A stretch of DNA of 64,000 nucleotides. Origin: Sarcocystis neurona (taxonomy: Eukaryota > Apicomplexa > Conoidasida > Eucoccidiorida > Sarcocystidae). The notes beneath the pieces are model-generated. The model was given only the letters and a program-made list of their open reading frames with translations, was not told the origin of the DNA and searched no databases. Shown here in pieces: positions 1 through 10,513 of this stretch. Where the stretch lies: assembly GCA_000727475.1 (NCBI GenBank), contig KL647316.1, positions 1,467,750 through 1,531,749 of the forward strand, written 5' to 3'. Each line of letters starts with the position of its first letter. Position 1 is the stretch's first letter. The translations under genes were made by a program, and so were the position numbers.

Positions 1-228
1 NNNNNNNNNNNNNNNNNNNNNNNNNNNNNNNNNNNNNNNNNNNNNNNNNNNNNNNNNNNNNNNNNNNNNNNNNNNNNNNNNNNNNNNNNNNNNNNNNNNN
101 NNNNNNNNNNNNNNNNNNNNNNNNNNNNNNNNNNNNNNNNNNNNNNNNNNNNNNNNNNNNNNNNNNNNNNNNNNNNNNNNNNNNNNNNNNNNNNNNNNNN
201 NNNNNNNNNNNNNNNNNNNNNNNNNNNN
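1..228. other. Assembly gap (unknown bases)
   Basis: All bases are n. Any gene running in from the left is cut off here, so the first few hundred bases after the gap cannot be assigned with confidence. Confidence 0.99.
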
Positions 229-1735
229 TGGGTTCCTTACGTATCCCTACAAAGTTCACGCGTATCTACATACACTCGTGAACTATGTATCCACACTGCG
301 TTTACGAGTTTTCTCATTGTGAGCAGCAGCAGCGCGCCCCTTCCACAGCCTTCCTGGGTGCGAATTTCTGTTTGTGGTGAGCAACATTGATGCTGTGTAC
401 AAACTTAACACTGCATACGTGTGCGTGCGTGCTTTCGAGCGGAACTGCTTGCGTGGGAAATCCGTGGCACCGCATTCGCGCCCTACACCCGCCCAAATTT
501 CTCTACTTTTCCCCTTCCCCCCCAGCATCGAAGAGTGCATGCAACGCGTTCTGGTGCGTTCCGGCCGGCAGCGAGCGACACGAACACACGGCATATATAT
601 GTATATATATGAATATGTATAAACGTGTGGAAATCAGTATATATTCCTACGTATGTGTGTGTGTGTGTGTACGTTTCTACATAGTTGCATGTCTCAGATA
701 CTCTTCATGGTCTCCGCCAAAAAACAAATACACCAGTGTGAGAACACGAGATGCGTGTGCCGAGATTGATAGTGAGCAGGTGGCTGTGGTGGACATGCAA
801 AAATGTAGAGTAAGTCTCCTCAAAAAGTCGAGCTTCCTCAGCCTGTGTCTCAATAGTACATGTCCAGGGGGCTTACAAAGCAAATACGTGTGCGACAACA
901 ATCTGCGTGTTGCGACGATACACACAGCATAGCTGACGACATTCAAAGTGTCTTCTGCCACTCCTCCCCCGATCGAAATATTCGGTTGAACAGAGATAAG
1001 GTTTCGTTTCAGTGATACTCATCTGCTGTAGACAACAACAATACCCGGCAGCAAAGCAGACTCTTTGAACTTCGTGTCTGTCAGTCTCCTTCACTTTTGG
1101 ACCACCGGTTCGCATTCTCGTCACATCCCCCCCTTCGTCTGACGTCATGGACATTACTCTCTCATTTTACACTCCGTATTTCATTCTTCTGTTCCTTCCT
1201 ATGTACGGTTGTTGTCCCTGTCGCTTCGCTCACCCACAGTCTGTACGCACTATTCTTTTCACCGTTTGAGCTTTCGAAACCCACTCCTCAGCGAGTCCCC
1301 CTGTCCAGCGACTGCTTTATAATGTGCCTCGATAAATCCGAGTATGTCATCTTGCATCAAGATGCCTCATACACGTTTTAGGCACCAAAATGCGCTAGGG
1401 TTGTGTTTTGTTCCAAGTTGTTTTATAAGTGAGTCATCTCCACGTTGACTCACTGCTTTCCGTCTCGCTGCTTGTGTTTTCCTTCGCATCAGAAGAAGAC
1501 GTACTACAAATACCACTACTAGTACACCTGTGAGTCGCGCGAGCGCAGCCCGCTGCCTGCTCAGCTGGTGCTTACGGCTTTCTTTTTCTAGTAAACGTCT
1601 ACATATCTAGACACACGTAAAAACACGCGTGTATTTTTGTATTTTCCTGTATGTCTCTCCATATACGAATGAATATGCTCGACACGTTTACCCAAGCATC
1701 CCTCCTGATTTATTGACAACCAAACACGCGCAGAA
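229..1735. other. Spacer upstream of the first gene model; no gene supported
   Basis: Open frames of 60-180 codons exist in several frames but none has a convincing start, splice structure or composition. A minus-strand frame at 873-1154 (start near 1148, residues such as MTSDEGGDVTRMRTGG) could be a small exon, but it ends in a Cys-rich stretch that looks non-coding. A pyrimidine-rich stretch at about 1160-1210 and a GT-rich microsatellite near 655-670 fit spacer or UTR sequence. Confidence 0.5.
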
Positions 1736-2611
1736 ATGTCAGGAGATGTTAAGGTGCACACCGAAAAGGAGTACGGGCCTCTGCCCCGCTCCTCCATCGG
1801 GGAACCGCGGAAGAAACTTTACAAATTCCCCCACCTCCTCTTCCCCTATCGCTCGCGCTACAAGAGCCCTAATAGGCGTAAGTGCGATGTATTTGTATAG
1901 CTGGGAGGACCTTTCTCAAAAACGACGCTTCCATGCTGTGTGGCCACAAATGTGTTCTGGACACTCTACAAGTGTGCAACGCTAGACAGCCAGGAGCAGG
2001 TAATCCTTTCCCTAAGAGTGAAAACGCTATTCCTCTTGCCTCCCCGACCCCTGTCCAGACAGACGACAGCCGTCTATCTGACTCGTAGGGCTCTACTACT
2101 GAACGCACAAATATACATTTACATATATATATATATATATGCATATGCGTACATGCGTATGTGTTTGAACATATGCATATATATATATATATATATTTCG
2201 CAGTTGTATTGGACGAGGCGTGAATGTGCCTTTCATATTTAGACTTGTGCTTATAAAAGCACACTGTGGACAAATGCGCTCGGGAAGGCCACGTGCTCAC
2301 CGTCCATGTACACACGTACAGGGTGCATCAGTTTGGCGTCGTCTACAGACGGCACTACAGTTGGCGCACGCATGCGTGGGAGACGAAGGACATTTTGTTT
2401 TTCTGCAGACGACATCCAGGCATAGACTTGTTTCCTTCCGATAAATGCGCGTTGATGAAGAAACGGAATTGTCTGCGTACCTGAGAGCCACGCATGGGGA
2501 ACAAGTGGGAAGCTCTCATGAACACATGCAGGGGCTTGTTGCGAAAGAGCAGAAATGTACCTGGATCGTAGACGGCAAAAAATCTCCGCCCTTCTGTACT
2601 TTGAAGCATAA
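1736..2611 (+). CDS. Candidate three-exon gene, about 106 aa, unknown function
   Basis: Exons by eye are 1736-1877, 1901-1999 and 2532-2611; together they are 321 nt, or 107 codons with the TAA stop. The first exon begins MSGDVKVHTEKEYGPLPRSS and is rich in Lys, Arg, Tyr and Pro, and it ends at a GTAAGT donor. The second holds two Cys three residues apart (CGHKC) and another Cys eight residues later. The third ends MYLDRRRQKISALLYFEA. Intron 1 would be only 23 nt (1878-1900), while intron 2 is 532 nt and contains (TA)n runs. The size and basic charge would suit a small organellar protein, but this is a guess and no family was recognised. Exon 2 also reads openly in another frame, so its frame is the weakest point. 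Confidence 0.38.
2118..2195. repeat. (TA)n microsatellite cluster
   Basis: Two TA runs, at about 2122-2140 and 2177-2195, lie inside the long second intron of the gene modelled at 1736-2611. Confidence 0.85.
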
Positions 2612-3552
2612 GAGAAAATCACGGGAAACACCGAAGCGACAAAAGCCTTTTTTGAAATAGCACAGTTCCTCTCTGAACGCGGGCACCAACACAGGTGCAA
2701 AGAAATTCAGAGCCAGCGGAGTCGTCCGAAAAATACCGTCTTCTGTAGATGAGAACGTTAGACGCGACGGTACTCTTCGGTCAAGCGGAGCTCTGTCAAA
2801 GTCACATAGATTTGCATGAACAATGTGAAAAAACGAGTAGCTTATTCACGGACGGCTCTTCATAGATGGAGGACTGCTCCGGACGTCTTTTGCAGGACGC
2901 GCAACCTCTTCACGCATCTAATTGATGGCACATTTATTTATATATATAAGTACGTTATAGAAGGCAGTGATTTACGTATTAGAGGACTGAAACGAGTGCA
3001 AGCCTCTGTTTTACTCACATACATGCAAATTAGGCCGCACGGCGACTTTTGTGTACACATCTGGAAAAACGGAATAGACTATTCTTGCAAAACAATTTCC
3101 ACACAATCTGAGACGAAGGTAGTTACTAGACTTCCAGAGCGGACGACCTGCTGCCTGAACGACGTCTGCCAAAGGCCACGAGGTGGCTATTTATTTGTGA
3201 GGCGTCTGTGCGCAGCAGTCGTCTTCGCATATGTGGTCCACACGCACCGTGCACGAGCGCCTAAATGAGTTGAAAGATACTGCACGTGTAACAGGCCCGT
3301 GTGGCTGTGGGACATTATCGCGATGCGACCTACGTAAACGTGTGTTGGACAGACAAACGATGACCGTGAACGGACTGCGCACGGGACACACACTCAGCGA
3401 AAAGCCACTTGGAGCCGGAAATGCTACTCTCTACGGGAGTAGCATTTGACGCTGACCAAGTATAGTTAGCCTGCAGGAAGTGCCACCAATTCTTGGAGGA
3501 GAATGACGCATAATTGCATGTATGCCTGCACATCTGTGGCGGTCAGCAATCA
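2612..3552. other. Spacer; no gene supported
   Basis: A plus-strand frame of 150 codons spans 2816-3268 but has no splice support and a chance-like composition. A short TA tract is present near 2940. This stretch probably holds the 3' end of the gene upstream and the 5' region of the gene that starts at 3553. Confidence 0.5.
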
Positions 3553-4686
3553 ATGGCGGAACACCAGAGATTACTGCGGGTTTCTCAGGGTCGTGTAGGT
3601 GTAGGTGAAAGATGCTGCGAAGTGACGCCGTGAACTGAACAGAGCTACGGGCCATGCAGTCCACCATGTAGTAAGACGGCTACCGTTCAGCGTGGCAAGG
3701 CTAACAAGAAACCTAACGAAGAAGATGATTCATGGACAAGGCAAAGAGTGTGAAGACGTACTTACATGCTAAGTAGAAAAGGTACACGAGGTGGGTATGT
3801 ATACGTCGTCCGAGTGCGCAGATAAACGGAAAGGTACGTGAGATGGGTGTATACACGCTGTAGATGTGTCTCTAAAAATATTCGTACATGCAACCAGTGG
3901 CGACGGCGTACGTGGTAATGTCACATGGACGTAGAACGATGACGGCGGGTGGGCTTGCAAAGATTTTTCCAGCAATGTGGACAAGTTCTGTGTGTCAACA
4001 GTACGCCCCTTGCACTTCCTGCGGTGAACTTTCTTACGCATGTCCTCTTCCCGATTTGCAGAACGCTGGTGGCCTGGGTCCATCCCGCGCTTCCCTGTAC
4101 ACACCCATCCAAAGCGGTGGGTGCCGTTACAGGAGCTCTCTGTCGCCTATTTTGCCTTCCACGCAAAGAAATCAACTTCGGAACGAAATCTCTACGAGTT
4201 GATGCACACGTTGCCACTGCGGGGGGCTGGGAGTTTCTTCTGGCGAGACGGCAGCCAAGATGCGTGGAAACTGGAAGGCCGCAAGGCTAACCGCGTCAAA
4301 GCGCGCGGGGTTCGAGTGCCCGAAGCAGGTGGCCAGGGGCGGGCAATAGCAGCAGGAAAGGAAGCACCTGGGGACGCTGTGCCTGGGGATACAGCTGGAG
4401 GGAGTGGGGACGGTAGAAACGGAGCAGTTGAGGGAGTCTGCTTGACAGGAAGAGAAACAGGAGCAACAGAAGCGGTTCATACACGGAAGCAATTCGTCTT
4501 CTCACCAAGAGAAATCTTCTTCAAGGTAAGAAGAGCGGCCCTGGCTTCCATTCGGGAACACACAGGTGCTGTTTCTTTGGTGCGATGGCAGAAGAAGTAG
4601 CAGCAGCCCTAAGAAAGCTCAGTACGTGCGCACACATTTACACCGGTGCGACGCGCGTCGTGTGCACGTTTGGCAATCCAGACGCG

Positions 4687-4717
<31 letters not shown>

Positions 4718-4985
4718 GACTGCCAAGACAGAGACCGGAAGTAAAGGGCACGAGAGAAGCACATATATACACATGTATATCTATGTGTGAAGAAGGTCGT
4801 CGGCGGACGGCTGTCCCGACCGTTATGTGCAGATTTAAGTAAGTGCCCTACGTGCGTGCAGGCGCGTGCACACAGCCACGTAAGCGTACTGGGATTACGC
4901 GCTCGCGTTTGTCTGTACGCCGTGTCGGTCGCTTTCTGTCTCTCGTTTTCCACAGTACGAGAGATTTGAAGTCGTTTCTTCGTAA
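3553..4985 (+). CDS. Candidate three-exon gene, about 179 aa, unknown basic protein
   Basis: Exons are 3553-3598 (or 3604), 4062-4525 and 4956-4985. The sum is 540 or 546 nt, a multiple of three either way. The protein starts MAEHQRLLRVSQGRV and runs into a long exon with one Cys in about 155 residues, far fewer than chance would give. That exon includes RFPVHTHPKRWVPLQELS, a stretch around GAGSFFWRDGSQDAWKLEGR, then a Gly/Ala/Thr-rich linker, and it closes at FSPREIFFK with a GTAAGA donor. The last exon follows a pyrimidine-rich acceptor (TCTCGTTTTCCACAG) and encodes YERFEVVSS before TAA. Intron 2 (4526-4955) carries a (TA)n run. No family is recognised. The Trp- and Arg-rich conserved-looking core would fit an organellar protein, which is inference only. 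The length of the middle exon alone is not beyond chance. Confidence 0.5.
4688..4716. repeat. (TA)n microsatellite in intron
   Basis: A TA run sits within the last intron of the gene modelled at 3553-4985. Confidence 0.85.
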
Positions 4986-5195
4986 CTTGCCAATGTGGGG
5001 AACTAGCGTCTTATCTGTCTATCTTGCATGTGCAGTACCGCCCATTCAAAGCCCTCGTGTTCGGACACCTCACTGTAGGGTTGGTTTGCGTGGATCGACA
5101 TGCGGGTAGCACCAGCAGTGACGGCTTCAGCGACGGCGAAAGCAACAGGAGCACCGACGAAGGCAGCAGCAGCAGCCGCTGCAGGAGGATTCTGA

Positions 5196-5540
5196 ATGGA
5201 AGAAGCGGCGTGGTGTCAGCAGCCAACGGAGGTGGCTGCAGGGCTGCTGCGGTCATTAAGGGACGCACCCGCGTCGCGCCTCCGCAGGCAAGTCTAGGCG
5301 GGTGGAAATGGCAGCCACCAGCAGGCGCAAGCCGGTGGATCTTCCGTCCCGCCTTCCCTCCTCCTCTCAGCGCGACCTTCTGCGCATCTGCGAGCTAAGC
5401 GTGGTGCTGTCGTTGTAGTCGTGCTTCGTGTCGGTGTGCAGAAGAATAGGGCAGATCCACGTGTAACCGTCTGTGTCACGTGCAGACGCTGGATACACGT
5501 GGAGAAATACATAAACTCGAAGCACAACAAGGCACACTAA
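5196..5540 (+). CDS. Candidate small three-exon gene, about 89 aa, with a possible GC-AG intron
   Basis: Exons are 5196-5287, 5322-5400 and 5442-5540 (270 nt, 90 codons with stop). The start exon reads MEEAAWCQQPTEVAAGLLRS, with an in-frame TGA just upstream that favours this ATG. It ends at AG|GCAAGT, a textbook GC-type donor, and resumes at CAGGCGC. The last exon includes PRVTVCVTCRRWIHVEKY and ends NKAH, with a CxxC pair that could bind metal. Both introns are short (34 and 41 nt). An open minus-strand frame (5367-5780) overlaps and is the main alternative. A CAG run at about 5160-5180 lies just upstream. No family is recognised. Confidence 0.33.
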
Positions 5541-5750
5541 GAAGGGGAGTTCATGCCTGCGAACATTAGAAGAGGAGGAAAACTCAGTGCTTGCCTCCTC
5601 GTACTCACGTTTGAGGACAGGTACACCTTTGTGGATTAGGACGCAAAGAAACGTCCACCGCGTAGCACCGCAGTCCGTGGACTTGATTACGTGAACGCGC
5701 CACATAGGTGTATTCATACGTGAACACAAACACCCCCCGCCCACCCAACC

Positions 5751-5758
5751 ACACACAG

Positions 5759-5797
<39 letters not shown>
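5751..5797. repeat. Compound (CA)n(TA)n microsatellite
   Basis: About 14 CA units pass directly into about 9 TA units. Confidence 0.95.
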
Positions 5798-5974
5798 GGG
5801 AAGTACCTTAGCGCGTTGTGTACGTTTCGACGTCTTTTCTTCCTGAACGCTTGCGTAGAGGTCTTCTTTACTCACTTGTGGTCGCTTGCGCTGATACACA
5901 TGCACTTGTAGGCGCCGGCCAACACCGAAGCTGGGAGGCTTCGATGATTCAAAGCTGCACGAGGAATGTATCCT

Positions 5975-6134
5975 CTTGTCACTTGTGTCACAGAGGGAAG
6001 GCCTAGCTAGCTCAGCTCTGCACATTCGTTCCCCGACGCAACGTGTACGAGATATGGATGTTCTTGTCACTTGTGTCATAGAGGGAAAGCGTGGCTAGCT
6101 CAGGTCTGCATACTTGTTCCCCGACGCGACGTGT
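5975..6134. repeat. Direct repeat, two copies of about 72 nt
   Basis: Copies at 5975-6046 and 6063-6134 are offset by 88 nt. They share CTTGTCACTTGTGTCA near the start and TTCCCCGACGC near the end, with scattered mismatches. Weaker resemblance continues between about 6140-6190 and 6345-6400 (both hold a variant of GCAC..GG..GTAATATT). No coding role is apparent. Confidence 0.85.
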
Positions 6135-6701
6135 TTTTCTCTTTAGGCAGTCGTAATATTTATCACGTCCGCGTGCCCGTTCGTCTGGGGGAGCGCAAGT
6201 CTTGATTGGTGGTTTTTTTTTTCGTGTATATCGCCTGTTTGCATGCATGCATATTACGGTGGTGTCGGCTTGCGTATGCAAATCCGGTATGGAAGGCTCT
6301 TCGTGTTGGAACCTGCACAATAGAGGCTTCTAAATTTTCCCTTAGATAGTCTATAATATTGCGTCTTCCCCGTGCTGCATCTGTGGCACGAATCCGTGTA
6401 CCACGGGCGTAAGCAGTTCGCAGTATACATCCTTTACTGCTTTCGGTGGACGTGTGCGTTGGAAGGCGAATCCTCATCGAAGGAGCTGTAAAGCTACGCA
6501 GAATACTACTCCCACGTTATAGTTTCCTCTCGCACATTGCGCTCGTGCTACTTCTCTATATATCTACGTGCGTGTTACTCTTCGTGCCCGTGTATGCTCA
6601 CGCGCCCTGTCCTTTTCTGTTTTTTCATGGCTTTCCTCTCCACTCATGAAAGAGTAGACCACAACTCGTAGTCGATGCGCACGTATGCCTGAGGCTTTCA
6701 T

Positions 6702-6722
6702 ATGAAGGTATCTCTTCGCCTG

Positions 6723-6759
<37 letters not shown>

Positions 6760-7032
6760 CTGTGTCTCCTTTTACACGTGTATCTTCGAAGAACTATGTG
6801 GCCGGACACCCGCGGCTACCGCTCGGTGAAAAAGCCACAAGCAGCGGCTTGCCTCGCATGCCGCCTCCATCCAATGAAAATGGAGAAATAGGTTTTTGGC
6901 ACCTCTACGCACTATGACGGCCGAGCGAGCATTTATCTGTATACAGCGTACACGAACAGCGGTTCCGGGGTTTTGGATGAATGTGTAGGGTGGAGGCTGT
7001 GTAACGCGGTTTTGTGGCTTAGGACTGCCTAG
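6702..7032 (+). CDS. Weak candidate two-exon small gene, about 91 aa
   Basis: A frame from ATG 6702 reads through a (CA)n run as alternating His-Thr, then AGHPRLPLGEKATSSGLPRM and a Pro/Asn-rich stretch to 6891, where a GT donor in phase 1 could splice to 6947. The second part reads YTNSGSGVLDECVGWRLC and stops at 7032. The total is 276 nt. Only 31 nt separate this stop from the next candidate start at 7064, which is tight for two separate genes, so this may be an upstream exon or a chance frame. The His-Thr run is microsatellite-encoded and may instead be intronic. Confidence 0.22.
6727..6757. repeat. (CA)n microsatellite
   Basis: About 15 uninterrupted CA units. Confidence 0.95.
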
Positions 7033-7063
7033 GCATAAGAATGCCAGAGTCGCTGTGTTCACC

Positions 7064-8443
7064 ATGAGTGGGCGTGCAGCGGCATTTTTGAGCTCATGCT
7101 GTAAAATGCTATTTGTGGTCGCCAGTCACTTCGGCCTGAAGGCAAACCAGGGAAATATCAACTCACGTGGGTATGAAGCGAAGGTTCAGGTAAAGTTACT
7201 GCATGCTGCGCGGTAGCAAAGTGTGCACAAGAGTTCAACGACTTTTCCTAGTGCTGAGCGCTATTCCTGGCTACGCGCCGCAGGAGGCGACTGCGCTCTT
7301 AAGGAAAGATTGCCAAATTTTCGCCGTCGCAGACTTCGGTAGCGTAGGGCGGTCCATTACGTGGAACAGAAGTTCTTGTCCGACGTCTGGAATGTTTGTC
7401 TTTAGCTTGTTTACAGTACCCCTAGGCAGAGAGAGACATGCCCGCAGTTCTGGTCATCTCGTGTGTTCGGGAGCGCACGAGTGAAAGCAGAGATGATCAA
7501 ACGGATGTCTTCTCCTCAGCGAAGGAGCTTTTAGAGTTGCACTCCACGTGAGCACGGCTACAGAAGCGACAGCATTAAGGAAGACACGAACGCAAGGGTG
7601 CGGCTGCTTGACGGCGCTGTTGGATTAGTGCTCCTGGCAGCCTATCGGCAATCCGGTCTGCCCCACGCAAAAGAATGATGCCGTTTTCCGTATCTATCGG
7701 GAATTCCGTACTTTATGACCACGAGGGAGTAATATTACCTCTTCCCGGGCCGAGTCATTCGCGAAATTTTCTGTACGCATAACCTGGTAAATAGAAGTTG
7801 AGCAGAACCGTGATGTCGCTGGTATTTGCTTCACAGTTCTCAAAAGGTACCTGTGCAGGCAGAACGCCGAACCCTTACTCTGACGTGAAGGCGTACTATG
7901 ACGAACACTGCCCGTGCGAAGAGATGTGTACACCGCACGAGAGGATTAGTGAGTTACACACGAATCGACTTCACTTAGTAAAAAGATGAGCAACCGCAGA
8001 AGCTAACAGCGTGTCTAACGATAGAAACGGTGCACCTACTCTGGAAGCCATGGTGATCGACTTGCCGGCCACGGGTGTGAAGAGTAGGTGAGACAGCGTT
8101 TGTATTGTAGTGCGCTTTGAGAGCTTGTCACTGGACGTGGCCATGAGTTCAAAGGTGCGATTGAGGGGGAATGACGCATGAAGGTGGATGTGCTGGCGTA
8201 GACTAAGGCATGTAATTTATGTAACTTCTCTGTCGGCGAATGTGACAGGGTTGCTGCGACCCCACCTCCACAAAGTATGGGGCAACTACTGTTACCTGGC
8301 GTGCTTGTGGGGTATCACTGCTCACATTCAACCGCAGAAACGACTTGATGCCAGCATACGTGGATGTGCTCCTCTACCAGCAGACAGAAGGCAAGCCTGC
8401 TCCTCTCCTGCCTGGAGCAAGTCGCGGCGCTGCTTCTTCCTGA
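7064..8443 (+). CDS. Candidate secreted Cys-containing protein, about 295 aa, eight exons
   Basis: ATG 7064 lies in the context ACCATGAG. Residues 2-27 have the pattern of a signal peptide: MSGRAAAFLSSCCKMLFVVA followed by SHFGLKA. Proposed exons are 7064-7189, 7284-7338, 7430-7547, 7641-7772, 7806-7948, 8000-8087, 8124-8154 and 8249-8443, giving 888 nt, with donors GTAAAG, GTAGCG, GTGAGC, GTACGC, GTGAGT, GTGAGA and GTGCGA. A Cys cluster DEHCPCEEMC lies mid-protein, and the last exon holds GCCDPTSTKYGATTVTWRAC and then YVDVLLYQQTEGKP. Introns are 33-94 nt. No family is recognised and no GPI signal is visible at the end. The chain keeps phase throughout, but alternative frames are open in 7217-7534 and 8249-8350, so single exons may be wrong even if a gene is present. 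Confidence 0.35.
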
Positions 8444-8499
8444 TTAACGTGTTCCAACGTTGTGCATGGCGTACCGCTCGTGAAAAGTGGCTTCTTCAG

Positions 8500-8877
8500 G
8501 AGCTGCACGCTGTAGCGGATCCCAGTGCTGTGGCGGCTGTGAACAGTAAGATCACAGCAACAACTGCGGTTTGTGACAAAGAGAAAACAACACACTTTAA
8601 TCCGTATGTAAAGCAAGGAGCCAAACTGGACAGGCGTTCAGAAGATTCCACGTTTGAATGTCGGGTCTGACACTTGCGGCAGGGGTGTTCCACCGTATAT
8701 CCCAACTATCAGAATTGCGCAGGCATTGCGGTGTACTTGTCCGATGGCCCTCACAGCCTTTGTATGCAGCCCGCTAACGATTGGCAGGGTAACGTGGTTC
8801 ACGGCGGACCTTCAGGGGAACCTCGTTGTGTGGTGTATCAGTTGCTTTTTAGAACTGTAAAAGTGTGTCGGTCCTAA
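8500..8877 (+). CDS. Exon-like plus-strand segments, Cys-rich, partial
   Basis: Two open stretches follow the previous stop. The segment from 8500 (after CTTCTTCAG) to 8670 reads ELHAVADPSAVAAVNSKITA and onward. The segment from 8683 (after TTGCGGCAG) to the TAA at 8875-8877 contains STVYPNYQNCAGIAVYLSDG and later HGGPSGEPRCVVYQLL. The composition is protein-like with regularly spaced Cys. The 18-nt gap between them is too short for an intron, so they cannot simply be joined as drawn. They may be further exons of the gene at 7064 or belong to a neighbour. Confidence 0.28.
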
Positions 8878-10097
8878 TCTGGAAGCGAGTGCGACTGGAA
8901 GAGCCACATATGTAACTCAGCAAAGACAGCAGAGGCGAACCCGCTAATGTGTCTGCACTGCGTATGAAAGTATCTCTTGATAATTCTTTTGGTCTGTATG
9001 CTGAGTGCTCGCGACATATCCGCAAACGTGCACAACTTTACAGAAGGGAACAATCGAGTTTTGGCAGTGGAAGCTACTTCCTAATTATGAGCTATCGACG
9101 AAAACAAACCTTCGATTTCGCATATGGTGTCGTGCGTCCTAATGGTGTGGGCACGGCGGTCCAAGATACGACAAGCATGTTTTTTGAGTTATGGCCGACT
9201 GTGGTCTCTGTGAAACGCCGGAGGAACAGCTAAGGTCCTTTTGCACCACGGATTGGCAGCAGGCGACCATGGGTTTTGTTCCGCCTCCTGATCAGTAGAA
9301 CAGTGCCTCACCGTAGCACGCCTCCACTCGACACACAGTCAGGGAGAGAGTTATTTTACCTAAATTGTCATGCCTGCAAAGTTGTCTGAAACGTGATGCA
9401 CTCGCTCCTAAATTACATTTTTCGACACCAAACCCATCTGTTTCATGACTGCCTCAAGTCCGTCATAATGTAAAGCACCTGAGACTTTTCAACGCCTTCA
9501 GAAAAGTGATAGGTTCTGCGTATTTCTCAAGTAGTTGCGTTGAGTCGTCTCAGTCTTCAAAATCCTCTGAACTCCGTCCTTAGAACGTAGCGCTACTCCC
9601 GCAGAAACGCCGATTTCAACTCTACGCGTTTGCGATCGGCGCCGTCCGGTGGCACTCAGAATGAAACACGAGCTGAGGATTCATATAGCAGGGACTCTCA
9701 TCAGGCGCAAATGCCTCCACGGCCAGTAGCAGTTCCCTGTCACTCACAAGCCGCCATGGAAACGGGGAAACCCTGTCAGCACTGGATTGCCATCTGTTCA
9801 CTTCAGCTGATTTTTAATCCTTTCCTGTTCTCCGTGGTCGGTCGACCGGGCGTGCCCTGAACATCGTGGCATCTGGAAGGTTTAAAACCTCCATACTTCA
9901 TCTTTAGCCTGATCTCGTCGTAGCAGCTCGGTACTGCCCGAGTCCTTTGATGGAGCTTCTTATAACCAACACAATACGGATTCCTCCTTCTACGTCTTCT
10001 ATGTCTCAGAGTATTCCGCTTTCTACCTGTAAGGTGCAGGGTCCCGAATGAAGCAGGATCGCTCTGCAAGCGGCCTGCATCTACGCTTCTTCAAGTC
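8878..10097. other. Mostly unassigned; one open plus frame at 8949-9233
   Basis: The 94-codon plus frame at 8949-9233 is basic at its end and could be another exon of the gene upstream, but it lacks a clear acceptor. From 9234 to about 9990 nothing beyond chance frames is seen. Just before 10098 the frame of the next gene stays open for about 50 codons upstream, so its first exon may begin earlier. Confidence 0.4.
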
Positions 10098-10513
10098 ATG
10101 TTGCCTACCCGTCCGGGTACTGCGAAGTTCTACGCCGAACTGAAGCGCAGCCGTTGGTTTCAGTTGACGGCAGCGACAGCGGCAGGAGGAGGAGCAGCAG
10201 CAGGTGCTCGCACTGCAGCAGCGGCACTTGAGGCCGTCAGTGCGCACCTGAAGGAGGCGCAGGTGAGGTACAAGTAACAAAAGCAGCAACAGTAGAAGCA
10301 TTTCTATCCAAGAATACTTCTGCAACGACCGCAGGTGAGGTAGCAGCAGCAGCACCAGGACCAGCTGCAATGTCTAATCATATGTACATATACATGCGTG
10401 TATACGTAAATCTATGGGGCATCGGTGTCGTACTTCCAGTGATTCGTGAAAATCCGTTCCCCCAAGCAGCGCAGGACGACCTGCAGCAGCGACCCGTTCT
10501 CCGGCATAGATAG
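10098..10513 (+). CDS. Candidate three-exon gene with Ala-rich run, about 92 aa
   Basis: ATG 10098 opens MLPTRPGTAKFYAELKRSRW, followed by an Ala/Gly-rich stretch encoded largely by GCA and GCG, the kind of homopolymeric amino-acid run typical of Eimeria proteins. Exons are 10098-10235, 10268-10334 and 10440-10513 (279 nt, 93 codons). The middle exon reads KAATVEAFLSKNTSATTA and the last IRENPFPQAAQDDLQQRP. The first donor (GTCAGT) and its 32-nt intron are the weakest join; reading on through it gives a stop 27 nt downstream of the CAG|GTGAGG alternative donor. The basic Ala-rich start would fit a mitochondrial presequence (inference). No family is recognised. Confidence 0.42.

Noticed and set aside
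3921..4217. Minus-strand frame with CPHCWKNLCKPTRRHR, like a zinc-binding ribosomal protein
   Set aside because: It lies antisense to the long plus-strand exon at 4062-4525, has no matching splice partners, and the spacing does not fit a known ribosomal zinc motif.
6702..6770. His-Thr repeat as a real protein motif
   Set aside because: It is simply a (CA)n microsatellite read in frame and may be intronic.
7173..7534. A 73-residue basic protein (start MKRRF, three exons) resembling a small ribosomal protein
   Set aside because: It overlaps the signal-peptide and following exons of the model at 7064-8443, which continues in phase through more exons with canonical donors. Both chains keep frame, showing how easily short exons can be chained by eye; only the longer was kept.
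7064..8877. Assignment to the Eimeria SAG surface-antigen family
   Set aside because: No SAG-like conserved Cys pattern or C-terminal GPI signal could be recognised. A signal peptide and some Cys residues are not enough.
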